A DNA stretch of 64,000 nt from Aquiluna sp. KACHI24 (GTDB lineage: Bacteria; Actinomycetota; Actinomycetes; Actinomycetales; Microbacteriaceae): positions 310,001-374,000 of the forward strand of contig NZ_AP026677.1 in assembly GCF_025997915.1 (NCBI RefSeq), given 5' to 3'. Shown here in pieces: positions 10,500 through 18,931 of this stretch; the first letter of the stretch is position 1; each line of letters starts with the position of its first letter. Under the pieces are notes generated by a model, which was given only the letters and a program-made list of their open reading frames with translations, was not told the DNA's origin and did no database searches. Both the position numbers and the translations under genes were made by a program.

Positions 10500-11036
10500 A
10501 TGTCTAAAGTCATCTTTTACGGAGTGATGTCCCTCGACGGCTATATTGCTGGTGAAAACGATGACATGGGTTGGGCTGAAAAATATCTCAGCCCCCAAGA
10601 GGACTTCGGCTGGATGGAGCTGATTCAGAGCTGTGGTGCAGTCTTGATGGGTCGCAAGACGTTTGAGTTTGAACTCAAGAATGCCCCAGAGCTAGATCGA
10701 ATCCTTCCCACCTACGTGGTAACCGAACAGCCGCTTCGATTCGATGGTGTCCATACCCAGAATCTCTACTTCATTGGCGGCGATCTGCGTGAGGTGGTCG
10801 AGAGCATCAAGGCCAAGCATCAGGGCAACCTATTTGTTGGTGGCGGTGCGATGCTATTGGACACCATGTTGGTGATGGGCTTGGTCGACGAGCTTCGACT
10901 GTTCCTGGCACCTGACCTCTTAGGTGGCGGGACCAAATTATTCAAGGGTTCCCAAATCAAGGCGCAATTTAGCCTGACCCAGACCGAACAATACGAGTCT
11001 GGGCTTGTGGAAATGCGTTTGGAAAGAAAGCTCTAG
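10500..11036 (+). CDS. RibD C-terminal / dihydrofolate reductase-like protein
   Basis: 178-residue stand-alone member of the RibD_C/DHFR-fold family (YyaP/YwjB-like), starting with the family hallmark VMSLDGYIAG and containing a MGRKTFE segment and a nucleotide-binding FVGGGAML. Predicted NADPH-dependent reductase of unknown substrate. It is too short for full RibD (no deaminase domain), and no folate or riboflavin genes are adjacent, so I do not assign a pathway. Expressed from its own leaderless promoter; a CsoR/CstR-type operator lies one base after its stop codon. Confidence 0.8.
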   Translation: MSKVIFYGVMSLDGYIAGENDDMGWAEKYLSPQEDFGWMELIQSCGAVLMGRKTFEFELKNAPELDRILPTYVVTEQPLRFDGVHTQNLYFIGGDLREVVESIKAKHQGNLFVGGGAMLLDTMLVMGLVDELRLFLAPDLLGGGTKLFKGSQIKAQFSLTQTEQYESGLVEMRLERKL

Positions 11037-11037
11037 C

Positions 11038-11055
11038 TATACCCATGGGGGTATA
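11038..11055. promoter_or_regulatory. CsoR/CstR-type operator overlapping a -10 box
   Basis: TATACCCATGGGGGTATA: a perfect inverted repeat TATACCC-N4-GGGTATA, the G/C-flanked geometry of CsoR-family operators. Its right end overlaps a good -10 hexamer, TATACT (11052-11057), so a bound repressor would block the promoter of the following 40-residue protein gene. The same core, ATACCC-N4-GGGTAT, recurs at 15521-15536 beside the repressor gene. Confidence 0.75.
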
Positions 11056-11090
11056 CTGAAAAGGTAGATCAGAAACAAAGGAATCTAGAT

Positions 11091-11213
11091 ATGTGCTCAC
11101 AAGTTATGTGCCACGACTGCTCAAAGCCAACCTGGCAGGGTTGCGGACAACACATTGAGGATGCCCTAGAGGGCATCGCCGAGGCGGACCGCTGCCAGTG
11201 CCCGAGGGACTAA
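11091..11213 (+). CDS. 40-residue six-cysteine protein, putative sulfane-sulfur regulon member
   Basis: Short gene: ATG 11091, TAA 11211-11213, with AAAGGA 8 bases upstream. The 40-residue product begins MCSQVMCHDC and has Cys at 2, 7, 10, 18, 35 and 37, with CHDC (7-10), QGCGQH (17-21) and CQCP near the end, plus an acidic middle. It resembles small unnamed Cys-rich proteins I recall next to CsoR-family genes in other actinobacteria; I know of no established function. It could bind a metal or carry persulfide. The operator just upstream suggests control by the CstR-like repressor at 15224-15493. Confidence 0.75.
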   Translation: MCSQVMCHDCSKPTWQGCGQHIEDALEGIAEADRCQCPRD

Positions 11214-11279
11214 TCAGCTTTTCCTCGCTAAACTAACGCTGTTCCCCCCTTCATTGTCGAGTAGACGTTAGGTCAGCCA

Positions 11280-12875
11280 TTGTCTAAGCCAGTAGTTCTA
11301 ATTGCCGAGGAGCTTTCGCCTGCCACCCTTGAGGCGCTCGGACCTGATTTTGAAATCCGCAACGTAGATGGCGCTGATCGCTCCGCTTTGCTGCCAGCTT
11401 TGGCCGAGGCGAACGCGGTGCTGATTCGCTCCGCCACCAAGATGGACGCGGAGGCCATTGCTGCCGCACCAAAACTGAAGGTGATTGCCAGAGCTGGCGT
11501 TGGTCTAGACAACGTTGACATCAAGGCAGCAACCAATGCCGGTGTCATGGTCGTAAATGCTCCGACTTCGAACATAATTTCCGCGGCTGAGCTCGCGATT
11601 GCTCAGATCATGGGTCTTGCCCGTCACATCCCAGATGCCAATGCATCGCTCAAGGCAGGGGAGTGGAAGCGCAGCAAGTACACCGGTGTCGAGCTGTATG
11701 AAAAGACAATCGGAATCATCGGTCTTGGCCGAATCGGAACTTTGGTTGCTCAGCGCCTAGCTGGGTTTGGAACCACCTTGATCGGTTATGACCCTTACGT
11801 GACCCAGGCTCGTGCCGAGCAGATGGGTGTCGAATTGGTTTCAATCGAAGAGCTCATGAAGCGAAGTGACTTCATCACCATCCATATCCCAAAGACCCCT
11901 GAGACCACGGGCATGATTTCCACCGCTCAGTTCTCAATCGCGAAGCCGAACCTCAGAATCGTCAACTGCTCACGCGGTGGCATCATCGATGAGGCAGCCC
12001 TCTACGAGGCACTGAGCTCCGGTCAGATTGCTGGCGCTGGATTGGACGTATTCGTCAACGAACCACCAAAGGATTCACCTCTGTTGGGCCTTCCAAACAT
12101 TTTGGTTACCCCTCACCTCGGTGCTTCTACTGACGAGGCTCAGGAGAAGGCTGGTATCTCGGTTGCAAAGTCAGTCCGACTGGCACTGGCCGGCGACCTC
12201 GTCCCAGACGCGGTCAACGTCGCCGGAGGTGTCATCGACGCTTCTGTGAAGCCAGGCATCCCACTGGCCGAGAAGCTTGGTCAGATCGTCGCCGGTCTTG
12301 CTCACACCTCAATCGTTTCGGTTGAGTTTGAGGCACGCGGTGAGATTGCCGCTCACGATGTGACCGTGTTGAAGTTGGCTGCTCTCAAGGGGCTGTTCCA
12401 GACCATGGTCACCGAGCAGGTTTCCTATGTAAACGCCCCACTGATGGCCGAGCAGCGCGGTGTTGAGGTTCGCCTCACTCAGGACACCAAGAGTGACGAG
12501 TATCGCAATGTCACCACTTTGAAGGCAGTGCTCTCCGATGGCAGCAGCGTTTCCGCTGGCGGAACCGTCATTGGACCGAAGCACCAGCAAAAGGTAGTTT
12601 CCATCAACGGATATGACGTCGAGCTTTCGATGGCCGAGCACCTAGTGGTTATGGTTTACCAGGACCGCCCAGGTATCGTGGCGATCTACGGCAAGGCATT
12701 CGCAGAGGCCGGTATCAACATCGCCGCGATGACCATTGCTCGCCAGCAAAAGGGTGGCAAGGCCCTCAGCGTTATCACGGTTGACTCTCCAGTGGCTCCA
12801 GCCCTTCTTGACAAGCTCAAGGTTGAGATTCAGGCCGACAGCATGCGAGCCATCTCGCTGGTAGACGAGTACTAA
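11280..12875 (+). CDS. serA: D-3-phosphoglycerate dehydrogenase
   Basis: 531-residue long-form PGDH, first step of serine synthesis. Domain order: substrate-binding N-terminus, NAD Rossmann fold (GLGRIG near residue 150), the intervening allosteric substrate-binding domain found in mycobacterial-type enzymes, and a C-terminal ACT domain (VVMVYQDRPGIVAIYG, about 457 onward) for serine inhibition. TTG start at 11280; the reading frame has no closer ATG that keeps the family N-terminus. No clear Shine-Dalgarno is present. Followed by a strong terminator shared with the convergent operon. Confidence 0.94.
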   Translation: MSKPVVLIAEELSPATLEALGPDFEIRNVDGADRSALLPALAEANAVLIRSATKMDAEAIAAAPKLKVIARAGVGLDNVDIKAATNAGVMVVNAPTSNIISAAELAIAQIMGLARHIPDANASLKAGEWKRSKYTGVELYEKTIGIIGLGRIGTLVAQRLAGFGTTLIGYDPYVTQARAEQMGVELVSIEELMKRSDFITIHIPKTPETTGMISTAQFSIAKPNLRIVNCSRGGIIDEAALYEALSSGQIAGAGLDVFVNEPPKDSPLLGLPNILVTPHLGASTDEAQEKAGISVAKSVRLALAGDLVPDAVNVAGGVIDASVKPGIPLAEKLGQIVAGLAHTSIVSVEFEARGEIAAHDVTVLKLAALKGLFQTMVTEQVSYVNAPLMAEQRGVEVRLTQDTKSDEYRNVTTLKAVLSDGSSVSAGGTVIGPKHQQKVVSINGYDVELSMAEHLVVMVYQDRPGIVAIYGKAFAEAGINIAAMTIARQQKGGKALSVITVDSPVAPALLDKLKVEIQADSMRAISLVDEY

Positions 12876-12900
12876 AAAAGGGCCCCTCGGGGCCCTTTTT
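12875..12900. terminator. Bidirectional intrinsic terminator (serA / persulfide reductase operon)
   Basis: AAAAAGGGCCCC / GGGGCCCTTTTT hairpin with A tract on the left and T tract on the right, so it can end transcription from both converging operons. Confidence 0.9.
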
Positions 12901-12909
12901 CAATTGTGA

Positions 12910-14550
12910 CTATTTCGCGCGCTCCAGTGCATCCATGCCGGTTCGCCAAGTGGTGTAGCCGCCATCGAGGTTTCTAGCTTTGATGCCGTGCTGACGAAGG
13001 ATCTGAGTTGCGGTGTGACCACGCTGACCAACTGCACAGGTGACAATTACTTCCTTGCCCCGAAGTTCTTCAACCCGCTCACGAAGTGTGTCGATGGGGA
13101 TTAGGACGGTGTTTGGGATGTTGCCATTTTGGTGTTCATCTTCGGTTCTGACATCGACAACTAAGGCTCCGCTTTCCTGCGCAGCCCGGACCTCATGCCA
13201 CTGGATGTTTGGAGACTTGCCAGTTCTGACATTGTTTCCGACGTAACCAGTCTGGTTGATGGCGTCTTTGGCGGATCCAAAGGCCGGCGCATAAGCAAGC
13301 TCCAGGTTCATCAGATCATCAATGGTTAGACCCGCGTAGATTGCGGTTGCAATCACATCGATGCGCTTATCGACCCCATCGCGTCCAATACCTTGAGCTC
13401 CCAAGATCTTGCCGGTCTCAGGATCAAACAACACCTTTAGTGACACGCGTTCGGCACCTGGGTAGTAACCGGCGTGGGAACCTGGGTGAAGGTGAATCAC
13501 CTGATGCTTGATACCCATTCGCTTGGCAAGCCCCTCGGTCAAACCAGTTAGTGCTGCGGCCATGCCGTAGGCACCGATGATGCCGGTTCCAATCGAAGGT
13601 CTAGCGGCCACCTTTTCTCCGGATATGACATCGGCAACTAGTCGACCGTGACGGTTGGCCAGGTTCGCAAGCCAAATCATTTGATTGGCTCCAGTCAGCA
13701 GACTGGTCTTCTCGGCGGCATCGCCCACGGCATAAATGTGCGGGTCAGACGTCTGCATCTGGTCGTTGACCCAAATGCCACCGGCCTCACCAATCTTTAG
13801 TCCTGCCTCAACCGCGAGCTGGTGATCTGCCACCACGCCGATGGCGGCAACAACTAGGTCGGCTGGAACAACCCGGCCGTCCTTCAGCTTCAGCGAGTCC
13901 TCGAGCACAGCTTCGGTTTCGGCGCGAAGTGCGAGCTTGATGCCGTGCTTTATAAGCTCTGCCTGCATCGGTTCGATCATCTCTGGGTCGAACTGGGGGA
14001 GGATCGTGTCCCTGAACTCGACAATGGTGGTTTCGATACCCCGGTGGTTTAGGTTCTCGGCCAACTCAACGCCGATAAAACCTGCTCCGATGATGGCAGC
14101 GGTCTTGATCCTCTTTTGATCCACGAGCTCCTTGATAGCGATCGCATCCGGGACATCTCGCAATACATGAGCGCGCTCGAGTCCGGGGATCGGAACCATT
14201 CTCGGCTTGGCACCGGTCGAGAGAATCAGTGCGTCATAGCTCTCGGTGTAGCTCTCGCCGGTCTCAAGGTTTTTCACCTCAACGGTTTTCTCCGTGGGGT
14301 TTAGCTTGGTGACTCGGTTGCGCACTCGAACGTCGAGTCTGAAGCGGTCATGAAGCGATTTTGGGGTTTGTAGGAGCAGGTCCTTTTGTTCTGGAATCAC
14401 CTCACCAATGTGATAGGGCAGGCCGCAGTTTGCGTATGAAACGTGAGGACCCTGTTCAAAGACGATGATCTCGGCATTCTCTTGTAATCTGCGCAGTCTT
14501 GTGGCCGCTGACATGCCACCGGCTACACCGCCAACAATTAGAACCTTCAA
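12910..14550 (-). CDS. CoA-disulfide / NADH-persulfide reductase fused to rhodanese
   Basis: 546-residue flavoprotein: FAD fold (GGVAGG, residues 7-12), the CoA-disulfide reductase active-site Cys C42 in YANCGLPYHIG, a central NAD(P) fold (GAGFIGVE, about 155-162), dimerization domain, then a C-terminal rhodanese domain with active-site C505 in CAVGQRGH. This is the architecture of CoADR-RHD enzymes, including NADH-dependent persulfide reductases that split persulfides to thiol and sulfide. TTG start at 14550 directly abuts the stop of the upstream rhodanese gene. Last gene of the cstR-rhodanese-rhodanese-reductase operon. Confidence 0.88.
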   Translation of the reverse strand: MKVLIVGGVAGGMSAATRLRRLQENAEIIVFEQGPHVSYANCGLPYHIGEVIPEQKDLLLQTPKSLHDRFRLDVRVRNRVTKLNPTEKTVEVKNLETGESYTESYDALILSTGAKPRMVPIPGLERAHVLRDVPDAIAIKELVDQKRIKTAAIIGAGFIGVELAENLNHRGIETTIVEFRDTILPQFDPEMIEPMQAELIKHGIKLALRAETEAVLEDSLKLKDGRVVPADLVVAAIGVVADHQLAVEAGLKIGEAGGIWVNDQMQTSDPHIYAVGDAAEKTSLLTGANQMIWLANLANRHGRLVADVISGEKVAARPSIGTGIIGAYGMAAALTGLTEGLAKRMGIKHQVIHLHPGSHAGYYPGAERVSLKVLFDPETGKILGAQGIGRDGVDKRIDVIATAIYAGLTIDDLMNLELAYAPAFGSAKDAINQTGYVGNNVRTGKSPNIQWHEVRAAQESGALVVDVRTEDEHQNGNIPNTVLIPIDTLRERVEELRGKEVIVTCAVGQRGHTATQILRQHGIKARNLDGGYTTWRTGMDALERAK

Positions 14551-14883
14551 TTACTTCACGACCTTCAGGCCAGCTCGCTGCCAGCCGATAATTCCACCCG
14601 AAACATTTAGGACTTGGTATCCGTTGCGAGAGAGTATCTCTGCGGCGCGCTGGGAGCGCGTTCCAGATTGACACATCACCACAATCTGGCGCTCCTTAGG
14701 GATCTCGCTCAGTCGACGCTCGATTACCTGCACCGAGATGTGTCTTGCGCCTGGAGCGTGACCAGATCGGTATTCACTGGACTCACGCACATCGATCAAC
14801 ATCGCGCCCAAGTCCTGAGCCTCCCTAGCCTTGGCTGGAGAGACGGTCTCGTACTTCTTCTTGAGAAAACTAAAAAGCCCCAC
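14551..14883 (-). CDS. Single-domain rhodanese
   Basis: 110-residue rhodanese-fold sulfurtransferase. The catalytic loop is CQSGTRS (Cys near residue 71) and the usual DVR and GHAPGA motifs precede it. No signal peptide; the N-terminus is short and basic (FSFLKKKYE). The GTG start directly follows the TAA of the upstream rhodanese gene and the stop directly precedes the reductase gene, so all three are translated as one unit. Likely passes sulfane sulfur between low-molecular-weight persulfides, the reductase and acceptors. Confidence 0.88.
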   Translation of the reverse strand: MGLFSFLKKKYETVSPAKAREAQDLGAMLIDVRESSEYRSGHAPGARHISVQVIERRLSEIPKERQIVVMCQSGTRSQRAAEILSRNGYQVLNVSGGIIGWQRAGLKVVK

Positions 14884-15201
14884 TTACTTGCTGGGCTCCA
14901 TCGAGACAGCGCGGCCAGAAGCCACCCAGCCATCTGTGCCACCGGCAACCGAAACCACATCGAAGCCTTGGGCTTCAAGGTAGTCACAAGCGCGCATGGA
15001 ACGACCGCCGGACTTACAAACCAGCCAAACCTGTTGGTCTCTTGGAATGCGATCAAGTGCCTCTGGAATCTCATTCAGGGGAATGTGGTGAGCGTTTGGG
15101 ACGTGACCCATCTCAAACTCATCGTTTTCGCGGACATCTACTACGTGAGCTCCGGCTGCAATCGCAGCCTCTAGCTCATTCAAAGTAACTTCTCTACCCA
15201 T
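14884..15201 (-). CDS. Single-domain rhodanese
   Basis: 105-residue rhodanese with catalytic loop CKSGGRS (Cys near residue 62), DVREN and GHVPNA motifs. Shine-Dalgarno AAAGGA lies 8 bases upstream of ATG 15201. Second gene of the operon, 22 bases after the repressor gene. Sequence clearly different from the neighbouring rhodanese, so the pair is not a recent tandem duplication; the two active-site loops suggest different partners. Confidence 0.88.
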   Translation of the reverse strand: MGREVTLNELEAAIAAGAHVVDVRENDEFEMGHVPNAHHIPLNEIPEALDRIPRDQQVWLVCKSGGRSMRACDYLEAQGFDVVSVAGGTDGWVASGRAVSMEPSK

Positions 15202-15223
15202 TTCTTTTTCCTTTCGAGGTGCT

Positions 15224-15493
15224 TTAGCTCAGTGATAAAAATGCTTTCTCCAACTTGGCCCGATCGGCCAAGCCGTTGGCGTCGGTACCGCAGTTTGCGA
15301 TGCCGCTCGCAATCAGTGAAAAAGCGGCCTTGGAAACTGCTGCCTGCGCTGCGGCTAGCTGAGTGAGGATTTCGGCACAGTCACGACCCTCTTCAACCAT
15401 CTTGATGATGCCGCCGAGCTGGCCTTGAGCGCGCGACAAGCGCTTTTTCACCGCATCCAGGTCTTCCTTGGGAATGTCCAAAGTTCGCTCCAA
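15224..15493 (-). CDS. cstR: CsoR-family repressor, CstR-like (persulfide-sensing type)
   Basis: 89-residue all-helical repressor of the CsoR/RcnR family (PF02583-type): VKKRLSRAQGQLGGI is the family core. Copper sensors need Cys, then His-x3-Cys. Here C39 and C68 are kept 29 residues apart, but the position four before C68 is Gly (G64) instead of His. That is the CstR pattern, in which two Cys sense persulfide or polysulfide. The gene heads a rhodanese/persulfide reductase operon, which agrees. TTG start at 15493; no better start is visible. An inverted-repeat operator lies 28 bases upstream, so it is probably autoregulated. Confidence 0.82.
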   Translation of the reverse strand: MERTLDIPKEDLDAVKKRLSRAQGQLGGIIKMVEEGRDCAEILTQLAAAQAAVSKAAFSLIASGIANCGTDANGLADRAKLEKAFLSLS

Positions 15494-15520
15494 TCAACTT
15501 GACTGACTCAAATGTATCAC

Positions 15521-15536
15521 ATACCCTAGGGGGTAT
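15521..15536. promoter_or_regulatory. CsoR/CstR-type operator between repressor and rhodanese lipoprotein
   Basis: ATACCCTAGGGGGTAT, a perfect ATACCC-N4-GGGTAT inverted repeat, sits in the 59-base divergent gap. A -10-like TACATT (15516-15511, minus strand) for the repressor gene lies immediately beside it, so one bound repressor could shut both directions. Confidence 0.75.
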
Positions 15537-15552
15537 CTCGAAAGGACAGAGA

Positions 15553-15924
15553 ATGAACATTTTGAAGTTTGTGGTTGGTGCACTGATTGCTGTATTCGCA
15601 ACCACCTCGTTAACCGCCTGCGCGACCGAGACCTATGACCCAACCGCGTACGCGGCAATTATCGACGTCCGCACCCCTGAGGAGTGGGCAGAGGGTCACC
15701 TACAGGGTGCAGTTCGCATGGGTATTGCTGACAGCGACTTTGCTAGCCAATTAGCAACTTTGGATCCAGCCAAGGACTACTACATTTACTGCCGAAGTGG
15801 TAACCGCGCTGGACAGGCCATCGATTACATGCGCTCAGTTGGTTTCACCGGGGAGCTAATCAATGGTGGTGCAGTTGCAAATGCCGCTACCCAGCTGGGG
15901 CTTGAGGTTGTAACTGGGGAGTAG
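15553..15924 (+). CDS. Rhodanese-domain lipoprotein
   Basis: 123-residue protein with a lipoprotein signal peptide (hydrophobic segment then LTAC lipobox, Cys about residue 22) followed by a rhodanese domain whose catalytic loop is CRSGNRA. The sulfurtransferase should therefore sit on the outer face of the membrane. ATG 15553 chosen because AAAGGA is 6 bases upstream; a longer frame from 15499 would run through the operator. Divergent from the CstR-like repressor and probably controlled by it. Followed by a clear terminator. Confidence 0.88.
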   Translation: MNILKFVVGALIAVFATTSLTACATETYDPTAYAAIIDVRTPEEWAEGHLQGAVRMGIADSDFASQLATLDPAKDYYIYCRSGNRAGQAIDYMRSVGFTGELINGGAVANAATQLGLEVVTGE

Positions 15925-15940
15925 CAAGAGATTGTTTGAA

Positions 15941-15973
15941 GGGGCCGGGATTACCGGCCCCTTTCTCTTTTTT
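15941..15973 (+). terminator. Intrinsic terminator after rhodanese lipoprotein
   Basis: GGGGCCGG / CCGGCCCC stem with a 5-base loop, then a T-rich tail (TTTCTCTTTTTT). It lies upstream of the leuB start, which argues against longer leuB reading frames. Confidence 0.93.
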
Positions 15974-16030
15974 GCGGCTGGCTCAACCCAAAACCAAATA
16001 AGGTTGTCTCAAACGACTCGTGAGGCTCAA

Positions 16031-17062
16031 TTGAAGCGAATTAACCTTGCTGTGATTGCCGGAGATGGCATCGGACCCGAGGTCACCTCGGTGGGCTTAG
16101 CTGCCCTGGATAAGGCTCTAGCCGGTCAGGCTGAACTTGAGATCACCAACTACGACCTTGGATCCGATCGTTATCTCGCCACGGGCGAAGCACTGACCGA
16201 TGATGATCTGGCTCAGCTAAAACAACACGATGCGATTCTGCTTGGCGCTATTGGCGACCCACGTGTTCCATCCGGAGTCCTAGAGCGCGGTCTACTTCTC
16301 AAGCTTCGATTTGCCTTTGACCACCACATCAACCTAAGACCTTCAAGGCTTTTCCCCGGCGTTGAGTCCGTGCTGCGCGGTGAGCCAAGCGTCGACTTTG
16401 TTGTTGTCCGCGAGGGCACCGAAGGTCCATATGTGGGAAACGGTGGTGCGATTCGAGTTGGTACCGAACACGAAATCGCAAATGAGGTTTCGGTCAACAC
16501 TGCCTTCGGTGTTCGCCGCGCGGTTGAGTATGCCTTCGAGTTAGCCTCAGGGCGAGAGCGAAAGCACGTGACCCTTGTGCACAAGACAAACGTACTGGTG
16601 CACGCTGGCAAGATTTGGCTGCGCATGGTGGATGAGGTTGCCGCGAGGTACCCACAGGTAACCCATGACTACATGCACATCGATGCAGCAACTATCCACA
16701 TGGTGCAGTCTCCGCAGCGCTTCGATGTCATTGTGACTGACAACCTTTTCGGTGACATCATCACCGACTTGGCTGCCGCTATCACCGGTGGCATTGGTCT
16801 GGCGGCATCGGCTAACCTAAATCCAACTGGTGCATACCCATCCATGTTCGAACCCGTTCATGGTTCTGCACCAGACATCGCCGGAAAAAACCTGGCTGAT
16901 CCAACTGCGGCAATCCTTTCCGCGGCTCTTCTATCAAAAACCCTTGGATTCACTCAGTCCGCTGAGCGTATCGAGCGCGCCGTTGCGCAAGATTTGCTCA
17001 GTCGTGGAGCCGCAAAGCGCTCCACTGACGAGGTGGCTCAAAGCATCCTGAACCTGATTTGA
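16031..17062 (+). CDS. leuB: 3-isopropylmalate dehydrogenase
   Basis: 343-residue NAD-dependent enzyme of leucine synthesis (isocitrate/isopropylmalate dehydrogenase family): N-terminal [10 protein letters not shown] and C-terminal [11 protein letters not shown] plus [16 protein letters not shown] 16031 gives the expected family N-terminus ([12 protein letters not shown]) with GAGG 5 bases upstream; the open frame extends to 15932, but that part encodes the terminator hairpin and is rejected. Followed 10 bases later by ilvE, so a leuB-ilvE-FAH-gltX transcript is likely. Confidence 0.94.
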   Translation: MKRINLAVIAGDGIGPEVTSVGLAALDKALAGQAELEITNYDLGSDRYLATGEALTDDDLAQLKQHDAILLGAIGDPRVPSGVLERGLLLKLRFAFDHHINLRPSRLFPGVESVLRGEPSVDFVVVREGTEGPYVGNGGAIRVGTEHEIANEVSVNTAFGVRRAVEYAFELASGRERKHVTLVHKTNVLVHAGKIWLRMVDEVAARYPQVTHDYMHIDAATIHMVQSPQRFDVIVTDNLFGDIITDLAAAITGGIGLAASANLNPTGAYPSMFEPVHGSAPDIAGKNLADPTAAILSAALLSKTLGFTQSAERIERAVAQDLLSRGAAKRSTDEVAQSILNLI

Positions 17063-17072
17063 GGTAGCGAAA

Positions 17073-18158
17073 ATGCAGTTTGAAGTAACTAGGAACCCAA
17101 ACCCAGTTCCCGATGCCGAGCGTGAGGCAATCATTGCCAACCCAACCTTCGGCACCCACTTCACCGATCACCAAGTGGTCGTGGTTTGGGAGAAGGACAA
17201 GGGCTGGCACTCCGCTCAGGTGATCCCTTACGGCCCGATCATGATGGACCCATCCGCGGCGGTATTGCACTATGGCCAGGAGATCTTCGAGGGCATCAAG
17301 GCCTATCGTCACGAGGATGGCTCCATATGGACCTTCAGGCCAGAGGCCAACGCCCGTCGCCTGCAGCGTTCGGCCTATCGAATGGCGCTTCCAGAGCTAC
17401 CCGTCGATGTCTTTGTGGACTCGCTTCGGGAGCTAATTGCGGTTGATGGTGCCTGGGTGCCATCGCCAGAGGGTGAAAAGACCTTGTACTTCAGACCGTT
17501 CGAGATCGCTGCCGAAAACTTTTTGGGTGTTAGAGCTGCTCAGCGAGCTGAGTACCGAGTAATCGCATCCCCGGTTGGTCCTTACTTCACCGGCGGCATC
17601 AAGCCCGTCTCAATCTGGATTGCACTTGACTCCTCGCGTGCCGGTAAGCACGGCACCGGTGAGGCTAAGACCGGTGGAAACTACGCCGCATCCTTGTTGG
17701 CTCAGCAAAAGGGTTATGAAAATGGCTGCAGCCAGGTGATGTTCCTGGATGCTGAGACCGCAACCTACATCGAAGAGCTCGGTGGCATGAACCTGTTCTT
17801 TGTCTACAAGGACGGCCACATCGCTACCCCATCCCTAGATGGCACCATCTTGCACGGCATCACTCGTGATTCAATCATCACGCTGCTCGAGGACCGTGGC
17901 CTGTCAGTTGAGCAGCGCCGCATTTCGCTTGATGAGGTTCGTGAGGGTGTCTCAACGGGCGAGATCGTAGAGGTATTTGCCTGCGGCACCGCGGCCGTTG
18001 TCACCCCGGTCGGTGTTCTCAAATCCGAACGAGAAGAGATCGTCATCGGCGGAAATGAACCTGGTGCCCTGACAGTTGATATCCGTACCGAGCTCACCGG
18101 AATTCAGTATGGACGCGTTGCAGATCGTCACAACTGGTTGGTAAAGCTGGCAGACTAG
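17073..18158 (+). CDS. ilvE: Branched-chain amino acid aminotransferase
   Basis: 361-residue fold-type IV PLP enzyme (class II BCAT, mycobacterial type). The PLP lysine is in GEAKTGGNYAAS; EELGGMNLFFV and GTILHGITRDS are further family signatures. It performs the final transamination of valine, leucine and isoleucine synthesis. ATG 17073 preceded by GAGG. Sits between leuB and a fumarylacetoacetase-family gene, six bases from the latter. Confidence 0.95.
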   Translation: MQFEVTRNPNPVPDAEREAIIANPTFGTHFTDHQVVVVWEKDKGWHSAQVIPYGPIMMDPSAAVLHYGQEIFEGIKAYRHEDGSIWTFRPEANARRLQRSAYRMALPELPVDVFVDSLRELIAVDGAWVPSPEGEKTLYFRPFEIAAENFLGVRAAQRAEYRVIASPVGPYFTGGIKPVSIWIALDSSRAGKHGTGEAKTGGNYAASLLAQQKGYENGCSQVMFLDAETATYIEELGGMNLFFVYKDGHIATPSLDGTILHGITRDSIITLLEDRGLSVEQRRISLDEVREGVSTGEIVEVFACGTAAVVTPVGVLKSEREEIVIGGNEPGALTVDIRTELTGIQYGRVADRHNWLVKLAD

Positions 18159-18164
18159 GGAGCT

Positions 18165-18917
18165 ATGCGAATTGCAAGATTCCAACACGAAGGCAAAGTC
18201 GCCTTCGGTGTTGTGGCGGGGGACCGCGTTCAGGTTTATTCAGGTTCACCGTTTGGGGATTTCCAGCCCACGCAGTTGACCGTAGCGCTGAGTGAGGTTG
18301 AGCTCTTAGCTCCAACCCAACCCAGCAAAATCGTTTGCATTGGTATGAACTACTCCGCTCACGCCGCTGAGATTGCGCAAGATGTCCCAGATGAGCCGCT
18401 GATGTTCTTCAAGCCATCCAGTGCGATTCAAGATCCAGGCAAGCCAATAGAACTGCCATGGCAGTCCGAGCAGGTCGAGCTCGAGGGCGAGATGGCAATC
18501 GTGGTTGGAAAGACTGCAAAGAACGTCCCAATCGAGCAGGTTGATGACTACATCCTTGGTTTCACCATCGGTAACGATGTGACCGCCAGAGATCTTCAGT
18601 TCACCGATCTGCAGTGGGCTAGGTCTAAGGGCTTTGATACCTTCTGTCCGCTTGGCCCCTGGATCGAGACTGAGTTTGACTACGAGGGTGCCTTGCTGGA
18701 GGCGCGCATCAACGGTCAGGTCAGGCAGCACGCCTTCTCAACCGATATGAACTTCGGGGTGCGAGAAATCCTGAGCTATGTCAGTCAGAACGTGACCTTG
18801 AACCCAGGTGATGTGATTTTGACCGGCTCTCCTGCGGGTATCTCAAAGATTGAAAAGGGCGATTTCGTGGAGTGCGAAATCAAGGGGATTGGTGTTTTAG
18901 CTAATCCTGTGGCCTAG
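18165..18917 (+). CDS. Fumarylacetoacetate hydrolase-family protein
   Basis: 250-residue FAH-family protein. The metal-binding acidic residues typical of the fold are visible in [13 protein letters not shown] and [10 protein letters not shown], and the C-terminal LTGSPAGI is present. Members hydrolyse or decarboxylate 2-keto acids (for example acylpyruvate hydrolase or oxaloacetate decarboxylase activity), and the substrate cannot be told here. ATG 18165 preceded by GGGAG six bases after ilvE stops; co-transcribed with ilvE and followed by gltX after 14 bases. Confidence 0.85.
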   Translation: MRIARFQHEGKVAFGVVAGDRVQVYSGSPFGDFQPTQLTVALSEVELLAPTQPSKIVCIGMNYSAHAAEIAQDVPDEPLMFFKPSSAIQDPGKPIELPWQSEQVELEGEMAIVVGKTAKNVPIEQVDDYILGFTIGNDVTARDLQFTDLQWARSKGFDTFCPLGPWIETEFDYEGALLEARINGQVRQHAFSTDMNFGVREILSYVSQNVTLNPGDVILTGSPAGISKIEKGDFVECEIKGIGVLANPVA

Positions 18918-18931
18918 GCTTTTGGATTGCT

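Noticed and set aside
15224-15493. Reading the repressor as a copper sensor (CsoR)
   Set aside because: The required His is replaced by Gly and no copper transporter or chaperone is adjacent.
15932-16030. Longer N-terminus for leuB
   Set aside because: That stretch contains the terminator hairpin and its T tract; the family N-terminus begins at the TTG at 16031.
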